The notes: generated by a model from the sequence alone, not told the origin. 64,000 nucleotides of DNA from Perkinsus chesapeaki (GCA_013115145.1 JAAPAO010000034.1:1-64000), one strand, 5' to 3'. Positions 24,438 through 36,043 are shown, numbered from the stretch's first letter. Numbers and translations: made by a program.

Positions 24438-24590
24438 CTACGCTTGCTTCTTCTTGCCGCCAAGCTTGCTGGCAATCTTCGAGAATATCCCCTTGCCCTT
24501 GCCTTTACGGTGTAGCTGGACTGCTTCAGTGGTGTCAGTCATGAGGGTGGCAATGAGGACCAAGGCGAGGGTGATACGAGGGAAATACAT
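24438..24590 (-). CDS. 50-aa secreted cationic peptide, antimicrobial-peptide-like
   Basis: A single-exon ORF. The first about 23 residues (MYFPRITLALVLIATLMTDT and on) form a clear signal peptide. The rest is VQLHRKGKGKG followed by IFSKIASKLGGKKKQA: no acidic residue after the leader, ten Lys/Arg, and an IFSKIASKL segment that would make an amphipathic helix. This layout matches linear helical antimicrobial peptides, and the short segment GIFSKIA recalls amphibian skin peptides by convergence. No paralogue was seen in the window. It lies divergently from the LRRC56-like gene. Being short, it could be a chance ORF; the leader plus the charge pattern argues against that. Function is inferred only from composition. 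Confidence 0.5.
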   Translation of the reverse strand: MYFPRITLALVLIATLMTDTTEAVQLHRKGKGKGIFSKIASKLGGKKKQA

Positions 24591-25125
24591 TGCTTTTAAG
24601 GGGTGTTAAAGATAACGCTGAAGTAGGGAAATGCGACCGTTGGCCGCTCAAACAACGGGAACTCAATATAGATATTAATCGAGGCACATTATACAGCGCA
24701 GTAGTAGACCGTATGGTAAGCACTCGTCGAATACAAGTGGTAAAGAGGGTAGATGAACAAGAATCTATCGGGTAGTACGCTGGAACGAGTAAGAGCAGGA
24801 ACTGTTGGAAAGTGAGTGTCTGATGATAAGCAGCATCGATGAACGGCGAGCCAATGCTAGTAGGACTTACAAAGAGGTTATCATACGTAGAAGAAGAGCT
24901 TATACAGAGTCCATAGAGTATGGGAGCCGACTGGCCTCAACGATCGCAACGCTAACGGCCGATTCTGGGCCGAATTCTGTAATTTCGCGGCGCAGGCGGA
25001 GCGAAGCGGTTTCCGTCCTTGCACTTTTGTAATATTGGGGCGGAGCGAAATTGTCGTCTCTGCGCGGAAGATATTTTCCCACACTGTTGCCTCCTCCTCC
25101 GCTTCCTTGTCGTCTCCATGTTATC
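24591..25125. other. divergent intergenic region with two GCGGAGCGAA copies
   Basis: Spacer between the peptide gene (minus) and the LRRC56-like gene (plus). It contains GCGGAGCGAAG at 24996-25006 and GCGGAGCGAA at 25040-25049. The same short sequence occurs in introns elsewhere in the window. The segment just upstream of 25126 is pyrimidine-rich. Confidence 0.5.
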
Positions 25126-26972
25126 ATGGCTTCCTCTTCGGGAACTACTAGTGTACCTCCTTTGAGGTGTGATATAGCACAATCTCAAAATGTACTGGAA
25201 TGCATGGTTACCGATATCACCGAGGAATTCATAAGGGTAGCGTATCCATATGTTGAAGCGTGCATCATCCACTATAGGGACATTTAAAAAACGATGAGGA
25301 TCTCGATAGGGTAACAGAAGTCGCTATGAAGGTAAAGCAGTCTCCTGGCGGCCACTATAGAGACCTGTTTAGTTGGATTCCGATGTTCATGATGTTAGCA
25401 GCCTAGGCGAACATCTACCGTCTCTTACTGTCCTTAAGTAAGCGTATTTGTATCCGGCCCTCGGTGAAGGGAATGTGTTAGTCTATCTGGATCTTATATA
25501 CGGGAAGCTCGCAGTCTAGGGACAAGGTTGAGCATGCTCGTCGTCCTGAAGTAAGATACGCTTGCTCTCGCATGTTGGAGATGTCATGGGCCCTCAGTCT
25601 CTCGAGAAGCAGCCTTAGTGATCTCTCTGGGATGAGCTCGTTGCTGCCCAACTTACAGGAGCTGTGAGTTACACCTAAAGGTCCCGGGTTCTATCCCCAG
25701 TGACGTCATTTCAAGGTATATTGCATTTAATTGCCTCACTACTATGGACGGCATCGAATGGATGGACTCCCTGCAAATAGTGGACTTGGAAGGGAACTCC
25801 ATATCATCACTGAACGATCTCTCTGCCCTTGCCACGTGTAATCCTTTGCCACTCTCCTATTGCGGAGGTGTCCGTCAGGCAGTAGCATTTGGAACATATC
25901 ACTAGCTGGTAACGATGTTGTCCGTAAAGCTACACTTGGGGATATACTTAAACTAGTGCCGAGTCTGGAGGTCCTAGATGACGTCACGAGGGTTGACTGC
26001 CTATCACAGGAGGACCTTATCAGCTTTACTATGTACTTAAAGATACATTAGCATAGGCCATCGCTTGTTGGCTCAGCCATGAGCTTTATCGGGGCCGTCA
26101 GCTGAGTGGACGGAGCTCTGAGGCGTTCACCGGGAAGGGCTCGACAGCGGTGGGAAGGAAAGTTACTGCAGAGGAGATGTTGAAGGTGGGGCGCGTGACG
26201 GAAGCCGGGCTTAACTACGATGATAGATATGTCCTGACTTGGAGGACTTCACCAACCCATTAGAAATTGAAGTAGGTGGTGATTCGGTGGTTGTACGGCT
26301 ATGATCGTCCAGGGCTCCGAGGTTGGGGACGGTGGTAGCAGCTCTGAGCCGGATGAGGTATCATTGGTCCTTGAAGAGGCTAAGAGGAGGGTAGCTGGTC
26401 ACCGAAATATAATGGACACTGTAGCGCCGTAGTGGCAGCGTAAATCACAGGTCTGTCTTTCAGCTCAGTGGCTTCTATTCGGCGCGGCCTCCCTATACGG
26501 GCAGTACAGTGGCGAGCGGGGGAGATCGGCACACCAGACCGGGTAGAGGGGAATGAGGCCAGGGTCTGTCGTCGCGGAGCTACTCAATGTAAGGTACTCG
26601 GGAAGCTACCCTGAGTCGGGCTATGACTGCTAGAGGGTGTCCTGGGGTTCCTTATCCTGGAACACCGGCTTCGGTGCTTACTACTGGCGGAGAGATATTT
26701 AGTGGCAGTCCATTGAAGGCAATACGATATAGGAAAAGACAGGAAAAGATGGGGGAGGAAGAGGATAAGCAAGAGAGAAGAAGGCTTTCGGTGGATGAAG
26801 CTGGGCTAGATATTAGGCAGCTTATAGCAAAGTAAGGTATCTTAGGTTGAAGCTGGGAGGATATGTGAGAGGTTAATTCTTTTGTTGTAGGTACCGTATT
26901 GATTACGATCCTTCCTCTGAAAGTCCTTCACATTACCGACGGCGTCGGGGCTCTAGCGGGAGTTCGTCTTGA
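25126..26972 (+). CDS. LRRC56: LRRC56/ODA8-like leucine-rich repeat protein (flagellar dynein assembly)
   Basis: The spliced product starts MASSSGTTSVPPLRCD. It then reads GHLKNDEDLDRVTEVAMKLD and continues through LRRs: SSLGEHLPSLTVLNLSGS, LGTRLSMLVVLNLSRSSLSD, LSGMSSLLPNLQELYIAFN, IEWMDSLQIVDLEGNSI. The cap is SIWNISLAGNDVVRKATLGD and LVPSLEVLDDVTR. Order and spacing match LRRC56, an assembly factor for outer dynein arms. The downstream part (26040-26972) is poorly conserved. A Lys/Arg/Glu-rich exon ending DIRQLIAK joins in phase to YRIDYDPSSESPSHY and a Ser/Arg tail ending at 26972, which I treat as the same gene. The intron at 25664-25715 contains a tRNA T-arm-like fragment. Confidence 0.8.
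25664..25715 (+). repeat. intron bearing tRNA 3'-end-like fragment (LRRC56-like gene)
   Basis: A 52-nt GT-AG intron. Inside it the segment around GGGTTCTATCCCCAG matches a B-box/T-arm and is followed by GACGTCATTT, which resembles a tRNA acceptor end plus a T-rich terminator. Confidence 0.65.
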
Positions 26973-27111
26973 CCACGACTTGCCTCCGCATTATTGTACA
27001 TTAGAGATTTGTATCATGTCATCATTGTTGATAACGGCCTTTGTCGTTGAGGCAGCAGATGTAGTTGTGTCAACCTCCCGGGAATCTCCCCCCCCCGCAG
27101 TTTTTGTGCAC

Positions 27112-28000
27112 ATGGCAGGAGGCTCATCTACATCGGCCGTCTCTAACAGGAAGGGCCAGAGTAACAACAATAACTCATCCTCCCATAACAGAGGAAACGG
27201 TAATCGCCCTCGAGTAGAGGTCCCGCATGGTATTGAAACTCGTAAGTGCTCTTAATTATACCACATTTCCTTTTCATCGCGGAGTAGGTACGGCAAGCAA
27301 CTTGTACTCCTCTTATGAGATTATCAAGGCCGTCAACGAGTTTTTGGAGGATGTAAGCGTCGTAGTGTTACATTATTTCATACCACACTTCCTTCAAATC
27401 AGGCCCTTCCCGCCCTGGGATATATAGAGGATACAAGTCTCCCTTGGATCAGAATACTCCTGATGGCTTTGGCCTGCACGGCTGGTGTCATTGGACAGTT
27501 TTTTTTGAAATTCCCTGATGTAGCGTGGCCATTTTTTTCATACCGCTCTTTCCTCAACTTATCCTCAGGACTCCTCCACCTTGAAGCTTTGCGTCTTTGG
27601 CTATTTCCTATTCTCTGGCATCACCTGTTTGGTGGACTTTATATGGACCAGGTCGAGCGATATGCAGGTTAAGGACCGTGAGGTAGGTCTACGACGCAGG
27701 AGAGGATAGGAATGCCTTTTAGACGGGCGATAGAATCTTCATTGATGTCGAGATGCAAGGTTTTAGCTCGGAGCTGGTGCTTAGATTGAGATGCAATAAC
27801 CCAGATATGTCTGAGGTAACCTTATTTGTATCTTTGTGTGCATGCGTGCAGATTCAATGTGTGCTCAGGAGATAAAGGAAAGTATTGGCAACTTCTTCCA
27901 TGATGATGGAGAGTTAGATGGCCAGGAGCTGCTCACTCGCTTTGATGTTCTCTATCGTCGGTTTACCACTCACAGACGCAGCTCTAAGAAAGCCGAGTAG
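27112..28000 (+). CDS. SPCS2: signal peptidase complex subunit 2 (SPC25)
   Basis: SPCS2 is a two-span ER membrane subunit that helps signal peptidase near the translocon. Six exons (27112-27241, 27288-27352, 27403-27519, 27569-27682, 27723-27815, 27869-28000) total 651 nt, 216 residues, the usual family size. After an Asn/Ser-rich start come ASNLYSSYEIIKAVNEFLED and LPALGYIEDTSLPWIRILLM, then two membrane spans separated by QFFLKFPDDSS. The cytosolic end has RIFIDVEMQGFSSELVLRLR and EIKESIGNFFHDDGELDGQE. The first three introns each carry the antisense form of the GGTATGA-type element described in the findings. Confidence 0.9.
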
Positions 28001-28448
28001 AAGATGGCAATTTCGTGGCGCAGTGAAACAGAGGGCTCTTTTGTTGCCATTGTTAAGGGTGCTAGATACGAGGAAGTCATTTTCATCATGTTATGGGTAG
28101 TCGTGTTAATTACACTAGGAGGGAGCCATATGTATTCCAAAAGTAAACACGGGAGCGGTATGAGATATATTTGCACGCATGCGCACAGCTTGCATTGTGA
28201 GTATTACTGCTCTTAGTTTACTAACGGAGGGATTATTAAAAGGTGTATTTGGAATGTTTACGATTAGATAAAAAATCAGTATCTACTCAAAGTGATCATC
28301 TTTTGTGTCGCAGGCTGTCCCCTTGGCGGATTATTGTGTGGTCTTCGCTAAGGTCCCGATGGAACCCACAAAGTCTTCCTGTCCTATTCGCTAGGTAGCT
28401 GTTAACAACTTATCAAAGGTTTATTTGTTTTATAACAACCTTTTAACA
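28001..28448. other. intergenic spacer
   Basis: Short frames occur but none has recognisable motifs; taken as spacer between SPCS2 and the first rhodanese. Confidence 0.5.
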
Positions 28449-28879
28449 ATGTCTAACGCAACTGTTGAGGATCTTGCTAAGGCTATCAAGGCTGGCCAAA
28501 AACTGTCTATTGTTGATGTTAGAAGTGACGATGAAGTGAAGGCTAAGCGTAAGTCCCACCTTATAGCAGTGATCGTATTATTATCCTTTCCGTTCAGCAT
28601 CCAACCCTGGCAGCATTCATATCCCTATTGGTGAGTTCAACAGCAGGTTGAGCGAAGTCCCCAAGGGTCCAGTTGTGGTGCACTGTGCCGTCGGGATGAG
28701 GGCTCGTAAGTGTTGCTAAGCTTCCCATTTGTAAGTCGGTATTATAGTTTGCTGCTGTCTCAGAGCGTGCCGGTGATGCTCTTAGAGCCGCGGGCTACTC
28801 TCCTGTGATGAATGTAGCGGACCGTGAGCAAGCCAAGGCAACTGCTGATAAGGCAGAGCAAATGGCGAAGTCGATGTAA
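28449..28879 (+). CDS. rhodanese-like protein A, soluble
   Basis: A 107-aa single rhodanese domain from three exons (28449-28548, 28598-28705, 28764-28879). It has LSIVDVRSDDEV, then NPGSIHIPIGEF, the active-site loop VVHCAVGMRA with the catalytic Cys, and a C-terminal helix ending AEQMAKSM. No signal or membrane segment, so probably cytosolic. Such enzymes carry a persulfide on the loop Cys for sulfur transfer. It is the first of three tandem paralogues sharing intron positions, hence a recent duplication. The middle intron is not homologous in sequence to those of B and C. Confidence 0.88.
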
Positions 28880-29157
28880 AGAAGACGACCACTTCCACCA
28901 GCTGGGAGCCATTCCCTATTCAACGATGCTCCTCCTATGCGCGAGTATACAACCCTTTTCATTCTCTCATATAGTAGTGTGTTACCGAGGACTGTGCTCG
29001 ATTCCCCCTGCTGCCTGCCTGTTAGGCAGTAACGGTGGTCGAATGCAAGCCTAGCCAAAAAAGCTGGCTCCACCTCTGAATACTTACAGTAGTTGTGTTA
29101 TCTCTTTTCAACTGCTGAAGGGATCCTGTAGTTATCAGTAATTCTCTCAACTAGAAA

Positions 29158-29782
29158 ATGGCTTCCTCATCTTCTTCGTCGTCAAATCTTCCCATTCTGT
29201 TTCTCGGAATTGCAATATTCCTTGGGACGTGGCTCAGTGGTGCGTCGCTGTATAAGCTATTACCGCTAGTTCTAGTGATTGGTGTTGGTATAATGGGATC
29301 AGCTATGTCAAGTGACTCGACAACTACAGCCGACCTAGCAGCTGAGGTTGCTAAGGGAAAGAAGCTATCGGTGTTGGATGTCAGAAGTGCCGGCGAGTTG
29401 GCTTCGAAGCGTAAGCCCTGCAACACTTCGTACCGCTCCTTTGTTTATTTCGTTAACTTTTCAGCTGCCCTCCCTGGTGCTATTAATATCCCTGTTGGTG
29501 ATGTAGAATCCAGGATAGCTGAGGTCCCTAAGGACGGCCCTGTGCTGGTCTACTGTGCCTCGGGCATGAGAGCTGGTGAGCTGCTGAAGTGCTCTCCATA
29601 TTGGTTGTTATTTTACTCTTTCAGGCCGCGCTGCTGGAACACTACGCAGTCATGGCTACTCCCCTGTGATGAGCACGGTTAACTGTGATAGTGCCAAGAA
29701 GATTATTGATGAAGTTAACGAGCTCGCCAAGAAGGAGACCCCCGCCTCCGCTGCTGCTGCTAGTGAAGAGAAGAAGCAGTAA
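29158..29782 (+). CDS. rhodanese-like protein B, N-terminal membrane anchor
   Basis: Three exons (29158-29410, 29465-29575, 29625-29782), 173 residues. A Ser-run start and two hydrophobic stretches (LPILFLGIAIFLGTWL and YKLLPLVLVIGVGIMG) precede a rhodanese domain: KLSVLDVRSAGEL, LPGAINIPVGDV, loop VLVYCASGMRAG. It ends in an Ala/Lys/Glu tail. It is the only one of the three with an N-terminal anchor, so it is predicted to hold the catalytic domain at a membrane. A second ATG after the hydrophobic part (MSSDSTTT, about 29308) could yield a soluble form. Intron 1 carries a TACCGCTCCTT element shared with introns of SPCS2 and COPB2. Confidence 0.87.
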
Positions 29783-30105
29783 TTCCCATCATTCATATCA
29801 TTGGTCTTGCTTTTGCCGTCTGACGGAACTGCTTAAAAATAACGTTAATCAGCTACTGGTGTAGTGAGACCGTGCTTTACTGCTTTATAACACATTTAAT
29901 ATAATAATACCGGATTTCTAGGGAGAGTATCTGATACAGCCTCGAGTTCATCATAACCCTGCCGGAGTTGGTAACACTTGATCATCACGAAGGCATCGAC
30001 GACCGCAGAAGAAGGAGGGTTTCGGACATGATCAGATTGTAGCCCTCGCCTCGGTAGGGTTTTTGGTGTTTTATTCTTCCCCTTGTGCCTCCTGTCGGCG
30101 GCAAG
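29783..30105. other. intergenic spacer
   Basis: 323-bp spacer between rhodanese genes; nothing recognised. Confidence 0.5.
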
Positions 30106-30725
30106 ATGTCAACTTTCGAGGCAGTTCTGGCGAGTTGCGGCCATGCCGACTTCACAGTACTAGATGTTAGGAACGATGATGAAGTTGAAAAGGAACGTAA
30201 TAAATAATGAGTTGCGGCTGACGGGAAATAATATCTCATGCATCTCGCCGCGAGTTTATGATGTTGATGTTGTCAGCTCCTGTAAAAGGAGCGGTACACA
30301 TACCTCTGGGAGAGCTACCGAAGAGGGTCGACGAAATACCGAAGGATCGACCAGTGCTGGTCTACTGTGCCCATGGAACTCGAGCAAGTAGTAGAAATAT
30401 TGTTAAGGAAGGCATTCTATTGATGATGATCAGATCACGCTGCGAGCTTCCTAATACAGGAATGTGGTTTTAGTGCGGTGTTCCCCACTACGAATAGAGA
30501 CAGCGCTCAAGAGATAGTTCAACAGGTTAAGGCACATGCAGATGAAGATAATCGGGTAGGTTGATAGCAGTGGCTTTGAGGATATGATGGAATGATCAGG
30601 CGGCCACTAGTGCTCGAATAAAGCGAGGAGCGTTGATAGTAGGAGCCGTAGTGGTATCAGCAGCAGCAGTGGCGGCGGTGGCTTGGTGGATACCTCGGAG
30701 ACGATCCTCTCATGATAGTAAATAA
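30106..30725 (+). CDS. rhodanese-like protein C, C-terminal tail anchor
   Basis: Four exons (30106-30196, 30277-30387, 30434-30555, 30600-30725) give 149 residues. The domain has FTVLDVRNDDEV, VKGAVHIPLGEL and the loop VLVYCAHGTRA with the catalytic Cys. The last exon encodes IKRGALIVGAVVVSAAAVAA with VAWWIPRRR, a single hydrophobic helix close to the C terminus flanked by basic residues, as in tail-anchored proteins. Without splicing of the last 44-nt intron the frame would stop at once after NRVG. The anchor could therefore be lost by intron retention. Together with A and B this makes soluble, N-anchored and C-anchored versions of one enzyme. Confidence 0.82.
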
Positions 30726-31138
30726 TTATACTGTATGATTTTCGGTATTGTACTAAAGCTTGTAGTAATCCTTCTCGTTCCTGCTATTTCTATAATCGTC
30801 CCTATGGCTTCTCGGCGTTATAGTTCCTCTCCCCCTCAATAGCCCACCTTGCATCTAATGATACAGTCATGTGCTTTCATCGGACAGGGGCCTGTTGTTA
30901 TTGTTGCTGTGGCTGGTGCTGCTGCCGAGTCGGTTGGTTTAGCGGCTGCTTGTTTCGTTTCCGTGCTTGTAGTGAGAATGCGTTCCCAAACCGCTGCGTT
31001 GTTGTTGTCAATCCTTGGGGGTCGGTCTACTAAGGAGTAGTATAAATAACGTAACCTAGCACTACTACTATTAGGTAGTAATAACCATTACCTCTCTGGA
31101 GTGTTCCTAGTCGGATGTTGTGTTGTTTTCTGGCCTAA
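30726..31138. other. intergenic spacer with a 35-codon hydrophobic ORF
   Basis: A small ORF at 30735-30842 encodes MIFGIVLKLVVILLVPAISI and a short polar end. It might be a micro-protein or chance. Nothing else recognised. Confidence 0.35.
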
Positions 31139-33363
31139 ATGTCTACAGATAACAACAACATCAACGGCAGTAGCAGCTTAACCCCCCAGCACCGTGGAAC
31201 TCGCCGTATATCATTTGAGGTGAGCTGCTGCTGCATCATCAGCGTTCTAATGTCTCATTCTCATTACTAATCCTCTTTCAGGAGATTATAGCTGACACAC
31301 GGTCAGCTCTCCGTCGTGTGGGATCAAACCTTCAAGCTGTCGACAATCAGAGGGTTCGTATTGCCTACCTCTGCGCGTCAGCCACGGGTATCTCTGGTGT
31401 CTGTCTTATCGCATCCATATACTCCTTTGCTCAAATCGAAACGCCAGTACCTCCAAATCCGAAAGACCTTGTCGATGCTAACCCTGACTTGGTATATATT
31501 CCTCCAGAGGTTGAATATGTCTCTGATGCCTGGAGTGTGTTTGCTGCCACTGTGTACGGTCTTGTAGCTGTTGCGGCAGCCTTCATGTTGCTTAGAAGAT
31601 TCCATATGTTATTCAAAACGTTGTTTAAAGATGCCTCAGTGTCGGCAATAATCAAGAGATCCTCCTCGTTCCTGAGTAAAATGTCGAAGGATAATTTACC
31701 GAATGTTCACGATGAGGCCAATGATAGTGTTGCTGCCCAGACCACGATCGAGAACAAGACTGCTCGGCGCACGAAACGATCGACTCTGGCGCAAGCTGCC
31801 AAGACACTCATCGAAACATCGGATAAGTTCGAGATCGCTGGTGAATGGTTTTGGTATCGTCATGTTGCATCTGAGACTTTGGAGGTTACAATGCAATTGC
31901 TGCAGTTGATCAGTTTTGGTGGTTCAGCATGGTCTGTCAGTGGTGAAGACGCGAGTGTCGTGAAGCCTCCTGCGACAATTATGGCTCAGGCCTGTTTGGT
32001 AGCTTTTAACATTACCTTTGCACCTGTTATATATTTTTATCAAAATCGCCTCATCGCTTTGGCCGGTGACGTTCTATCAGATATCGGTTTTGTACTTGTA
32101 CAGCTCAGCGCTATAAGCTCAGTACAGAACCCAAGATCGTGGCATGTTCTTCGAGCAACTACATTCATAACGCTTATATCAAGTGTGTTCCCATTCGCCC
32201 AATCTCTACATGATATTCACTCAATGTGGGATTATCTAATGCTTTCCTCTTTGGAACGTGCTAGGTGTAATCAGAAGAACAGGGCCTTTAGTAAGGTCCG
32301 CATCGCCATGGCATGGTTGCTGTGTCTATCCTTCAGCATCACGTTGGTCGCTTTCACCGGCTACCAGGAGTTTGGATGGGACTGCAATTCTGAGGTGGTT
32401 AACTTTGATCAAGATTGTCATATTAAGATTCACCCACTTCTGAGCTTCCCTGCCTGTGATTGTCGTATGGTCCACCTTACTCCAGATGAAGACTGTGCTA
32501 TTCCTATTGTTGAACGTATAAAATCTTATGAAAGAGTAGAGTACTTCTCCAGTGCTCCAAGCGAATGGCTACAAAGCTGCGGAATGGAGTTTGGTCAGGC
32601 TGAGCTCACTGCGCTTGAGCAGTACGGCAATAGCCTCATCTCTGTTATGTTACCTAATACGGATGGAGTCACCGAAATAGATCTGCGAGGGTTGTCAAGC
32701 TTGCAAGTGCTCTCTGTTACTTTCGACTCAGTGAGAACTATAACGGAAGGCTTCATAAGAGATTCGCCAAAACTGAGGTTCCTTACCTTTGAGATCAACG
32801 AGATCGAAATGCTACCAGCGAACATCGGAGATTTGGAACAGCTTGAAGAGCTTGTACTTAATGTGAATCCTATATGCTCCAATGCGACGGCCTTGGAGCA
32901 GTTTACATCGGTCCCCATTGTATGTGCGGCTTCGGGAAGTGGTACTGGTGGAAGCTGTACTTCGAGAGATGGTGGGGCTGTGGATAATGCAGAATCACTT
33001 GTTATTCGGGCATGTCAACAACTCGCCACTACAGGGTACACTAATGAATGTAAACCACAGTGTCCAGCTGTGGTTCTTTCAATGGGGATTGCTGATACTA
33101 ATAGAGATGGCCTTCTCAGCCATTCAGAGCTGTTAAGTGCCTCGCAGTTGTTTGGCTTCACAACCTCTATTACTGAAGAAGAACTGAGCTGTATTCTTAA
33201 TCTTTGCCCGGCTATCAGAGCCAATGGAAGCAGTGTGTCCCCTTCTACAGACATAAGCTTTCTAGCACTGGTAAGTTGGAAAAGTTACAGGTTAGGCATT
33301 CAGTGATTCTTGTTCTTTCAGACTGGGCTCGGAGGCATCACGACATGTCGAGATTGTCGATAA
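31139..33363 (+). CDS. polytopic membrane protein with leucine-rich segment and EF-hand
   Basis: Three exons (31139-31219, 31282-33270, 33322-33363) encode 703 residues. After a short cytosolic start there are about eight hydrophobic segments, for example IAYLCASATGISGVCLIASI, VFAATVYGLVAVAAAFMLL and IAMAWLLCLSFSITLVAFTG. A Cys-rich extracellular part follows (CHIKIHPLLSFPACDCRMVH). Then comes a leucine-rich stretch (IDLRGLSSLQVLSV, LPANIGDLEQLEELVLNVNP) and, near the end, DTNRDGLLSHSEL, a canonical EF-hand loop. The combination suggests a calcium-sensing surface receptor-like protein. I do not recognise the family. The long second exon (nearly 2 kb without introns) is unusual here. Confidence 0.8.
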
Positions 33364-34432
33364 TACAAAAGTAAAAAACAATTTGGAGGACTTGTTTGGT
33401 ACGTGAAGCATGCAACCTTATTGAAATTGATGTTAACTTGTTCATTTGATGTTTTGTGTTGTGAAGTTTATTACGGACTAGTGTTAGCAAATCTGCCATT
33501 GTTAACACCATCAAACGGCAATGAGGCACATTAAGTAGCCCATCACCATTGTGTAGTAGATGATTGCTGCTGTTATCCAGGGTTAAGTCCACTCCATGAG
33601 CAATACTAAACTAGTGATGCACTAGTAAGGTACAATAAGTTTAATGGACATCAACAAAGGTCTATCCAGGCGAGTAGATATGGAATAATAAACGTTGTAA
33701 ATCAGCGTTCTCAATAGAGCACTATACGAACAAGCGATTAAGTTGGCCTACTGTAAAGTTGCTGGTGGGAATATACGGGGTGTTCAAGTCAGGGCCAAAG
33801 CGTAACAAGGTAAGGTGGCCAATCCATAGCATCCTCATTAAGTGAGGTCAGAAAAGGAAATCATCATGTAAATGATAGAACCATGAAGGAACTATCACAC
33901 CGATACAGTTAAGGGACAGAGAGGCCTTATTCACACGTGATTTGAGGGAAAAATGGTATGAACTTTAGCGGTATATTGGGATAGTGCGAGATTGCAAGTA
34001 ATATAGCTCTACCTTGTCAGCTATATTACAGTGACAGCAGTGTTGTGTATCGGCTTACCATGGCCAGTCATGTTCCTATGTTTGGTATGTCCCTGAGTAA
34101 TTAAGGACTGTTTCAATTAACGTCCCCTTCAAATTACGTGAACGTTTGGTATTCGCCGAGTTGAGTTTATGAAAATTATGAGACCTGCGCGGTTTACTGT
34201 GGTACACGGTAGACCTTAATCCTCCATGATGGCCGTAGAGTACCAGTAATAGCTTAACCGTTGTACGGTTACGGTACCGTACCTGTACGGCAATTTCCCC
34301 CGTACCACATCCTTCAATTTTGTGGCGGGGCGGATGATAATCGATTATAATGGCGTAGCGAGAAATAGGATTCTTGAGGAATATCCTATTGAGTGAGAAA
34401 TTAATTAGGCTGCAGTGTAACGTTAGTGTTGT
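33364..34432. other. intergenic spacer
   Basis: About 1.1 kb without coding signal. A GGGAAAAATGGTATGAA element lies at 33945-33964. A palindromic GGTTACGGTACCGTACC stretch lies near 34267-34283, just upstream of the SAM synthetase gene. Confidence 0.5.
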
Positions 34433-34450
34433 ATGTCACCTTCGACGACC

Positions 34451-36043
34451 ATGTCTAATCAGACCGGGACCGTGATTCGCCCCCCTCATCCGGGGCACTT
34501 CCTTTTCACATCCGAGTCGGTCAACGAAGGGCATCCCGATAAGATCTGTGACCAGGTCTCTGACGCTATCTTGGACGCTTGCCTCGCACAGGATCCTGAT
34601 TCCCGTGTTGCCTGCGAAACCTGCTGCAAAACGGGTATGGTGATGATTTTTGGTGAGATCACTACCCATGCTAAGGTAACTAACAACGTTTACCCGATCT
34701 GTCGCATCTTATCTTGAACATAGCCTTCCCCTCGTGAGCATGCGTGCAATGCCTTCCTTTAATATAATAGTGCATTTCCTTTAGGTTGACTATGTGCAAG
34801 TTGTTCGTGATACCTGCAAGGCCATTGGTTACGATGACGAAGCTAAGGGTCTTGATTATAGGACCATGGAGGTTCTTAACAAGCTCGAGGAGCAAAGCCC
34901 TGAGATTGGTCAATCTGTTCACGGTCTTGGCACCAAGGTAACCATAATTCCACTAGTGCTGTAGTGATTCGCCCCGGAATGTAGGCCCCTGAGGAGATTG
35001 GCGCTGGTGACCAGGGCCATATGTTTGGTTATGCCTCCAACGAGACCCCTGAACTAATGCCTTTGAGCCATAGTCTTGCCACTAAGCTGGGTCGTCAGCT
35101 TACTGTTTGCAGAAAGAACGGTACCGTTAAGTGGTTGAGACCTGATGGAAAGACCCAAGTAACTGTAGAATACACTAAAGGAACTAGTGGGGAAATGATC
35201 CCTGTAAGAGTTCACACTATTCTCATCTCCACTCAGCACAGGTAATAAACACCACATCTTCTGTAGTCATACCGCCGCTCTCTCATATTATTTTTCAGCC
35301 CCGAGGTTAGCCAGGAGCAGATTGAGTCCGATTTGATGGAATATATTATCAAGCCTATTGTCCCTAAGCAATATCTTGATGAGGATACTATCTTCCATTT
35401 GAACCCTAGCAAGTCCTTTACTATTGGTGGCCCCCACGGTGATGCTGGTCTCACTGGCCGTAAGATCATCATTGATACCTACGGTGGATGGGGAGCACAC
35501 GGTGGCGGAGCCTTCTCTGGAAAGGATTCCACCAAGGTAAAAGCAACCCTAAGTCTTCACCTCTACTTCACGTCTACCTCCAGGTTGATAGATCTGCCGC
35601 TTATGCTGCTCGATGGGCTGCCAAGTCCCTCGTTCACGCAGGCTTGTGCCAGCGTTGCTTGGTCCAAGTCAGTTATGCTATCGGTGTTGTACAGCCGTTG
35701 AGTCTCTTTGTGGATTCGTAATATAATTTAGCAGCATCGCCTCGAGTGTCATCCTTGGTCATTACAGGTATGGCTCGGCAATGCCCGGTCTTAGTGACGA
35801 GGATCTCTGCGATATTGTCAAGCGTAACTTCGATTTCAGGCCCGGATGCATCCAAAGGGACTTGGAGCTTAAAAAGCCTCAGGTAGAGGAAGATGGACGT
35901 GATTTGAGGAAAGTGTGGTATGGCAGTTCCAAGAGTTGGCTGCTTACGGCCATTTCGGACGTAACGACCTGATGCCTGCTTGGGAGGTTGTGAAGGATTT
36001 AGAGCATGAGGTGGCTGACGCGAAGAAGAAGCTGTCAAAATAG
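34451..36043 (+). CDS. MAT: S-adenosylmethionine synthetase
   Basis: Makes S-adenosylmethionine from methionine and ATP in the cytosol. Seven exons (34451-34675, 34785-34937, 34985-35241, 35299-35536, 35584-35717, 35768-35882, 35927-36043) give 412 residues, close to family size. Signatures: [20 protein letters not shown] near the N terminus, [12 protein letters not shown], and the P-loop-like [11 protein letters not shown]. Substrate-binding stretches [20 protein letters not shown] and [15 protein letters not shown] are intact, and the C terminus has YGHFGRND. An in-frame ATG at 34433 would add six residues. Codons are strongly biased to C- and U-ending forms, as in a highly expressed gene. 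Confidence 0.97.
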
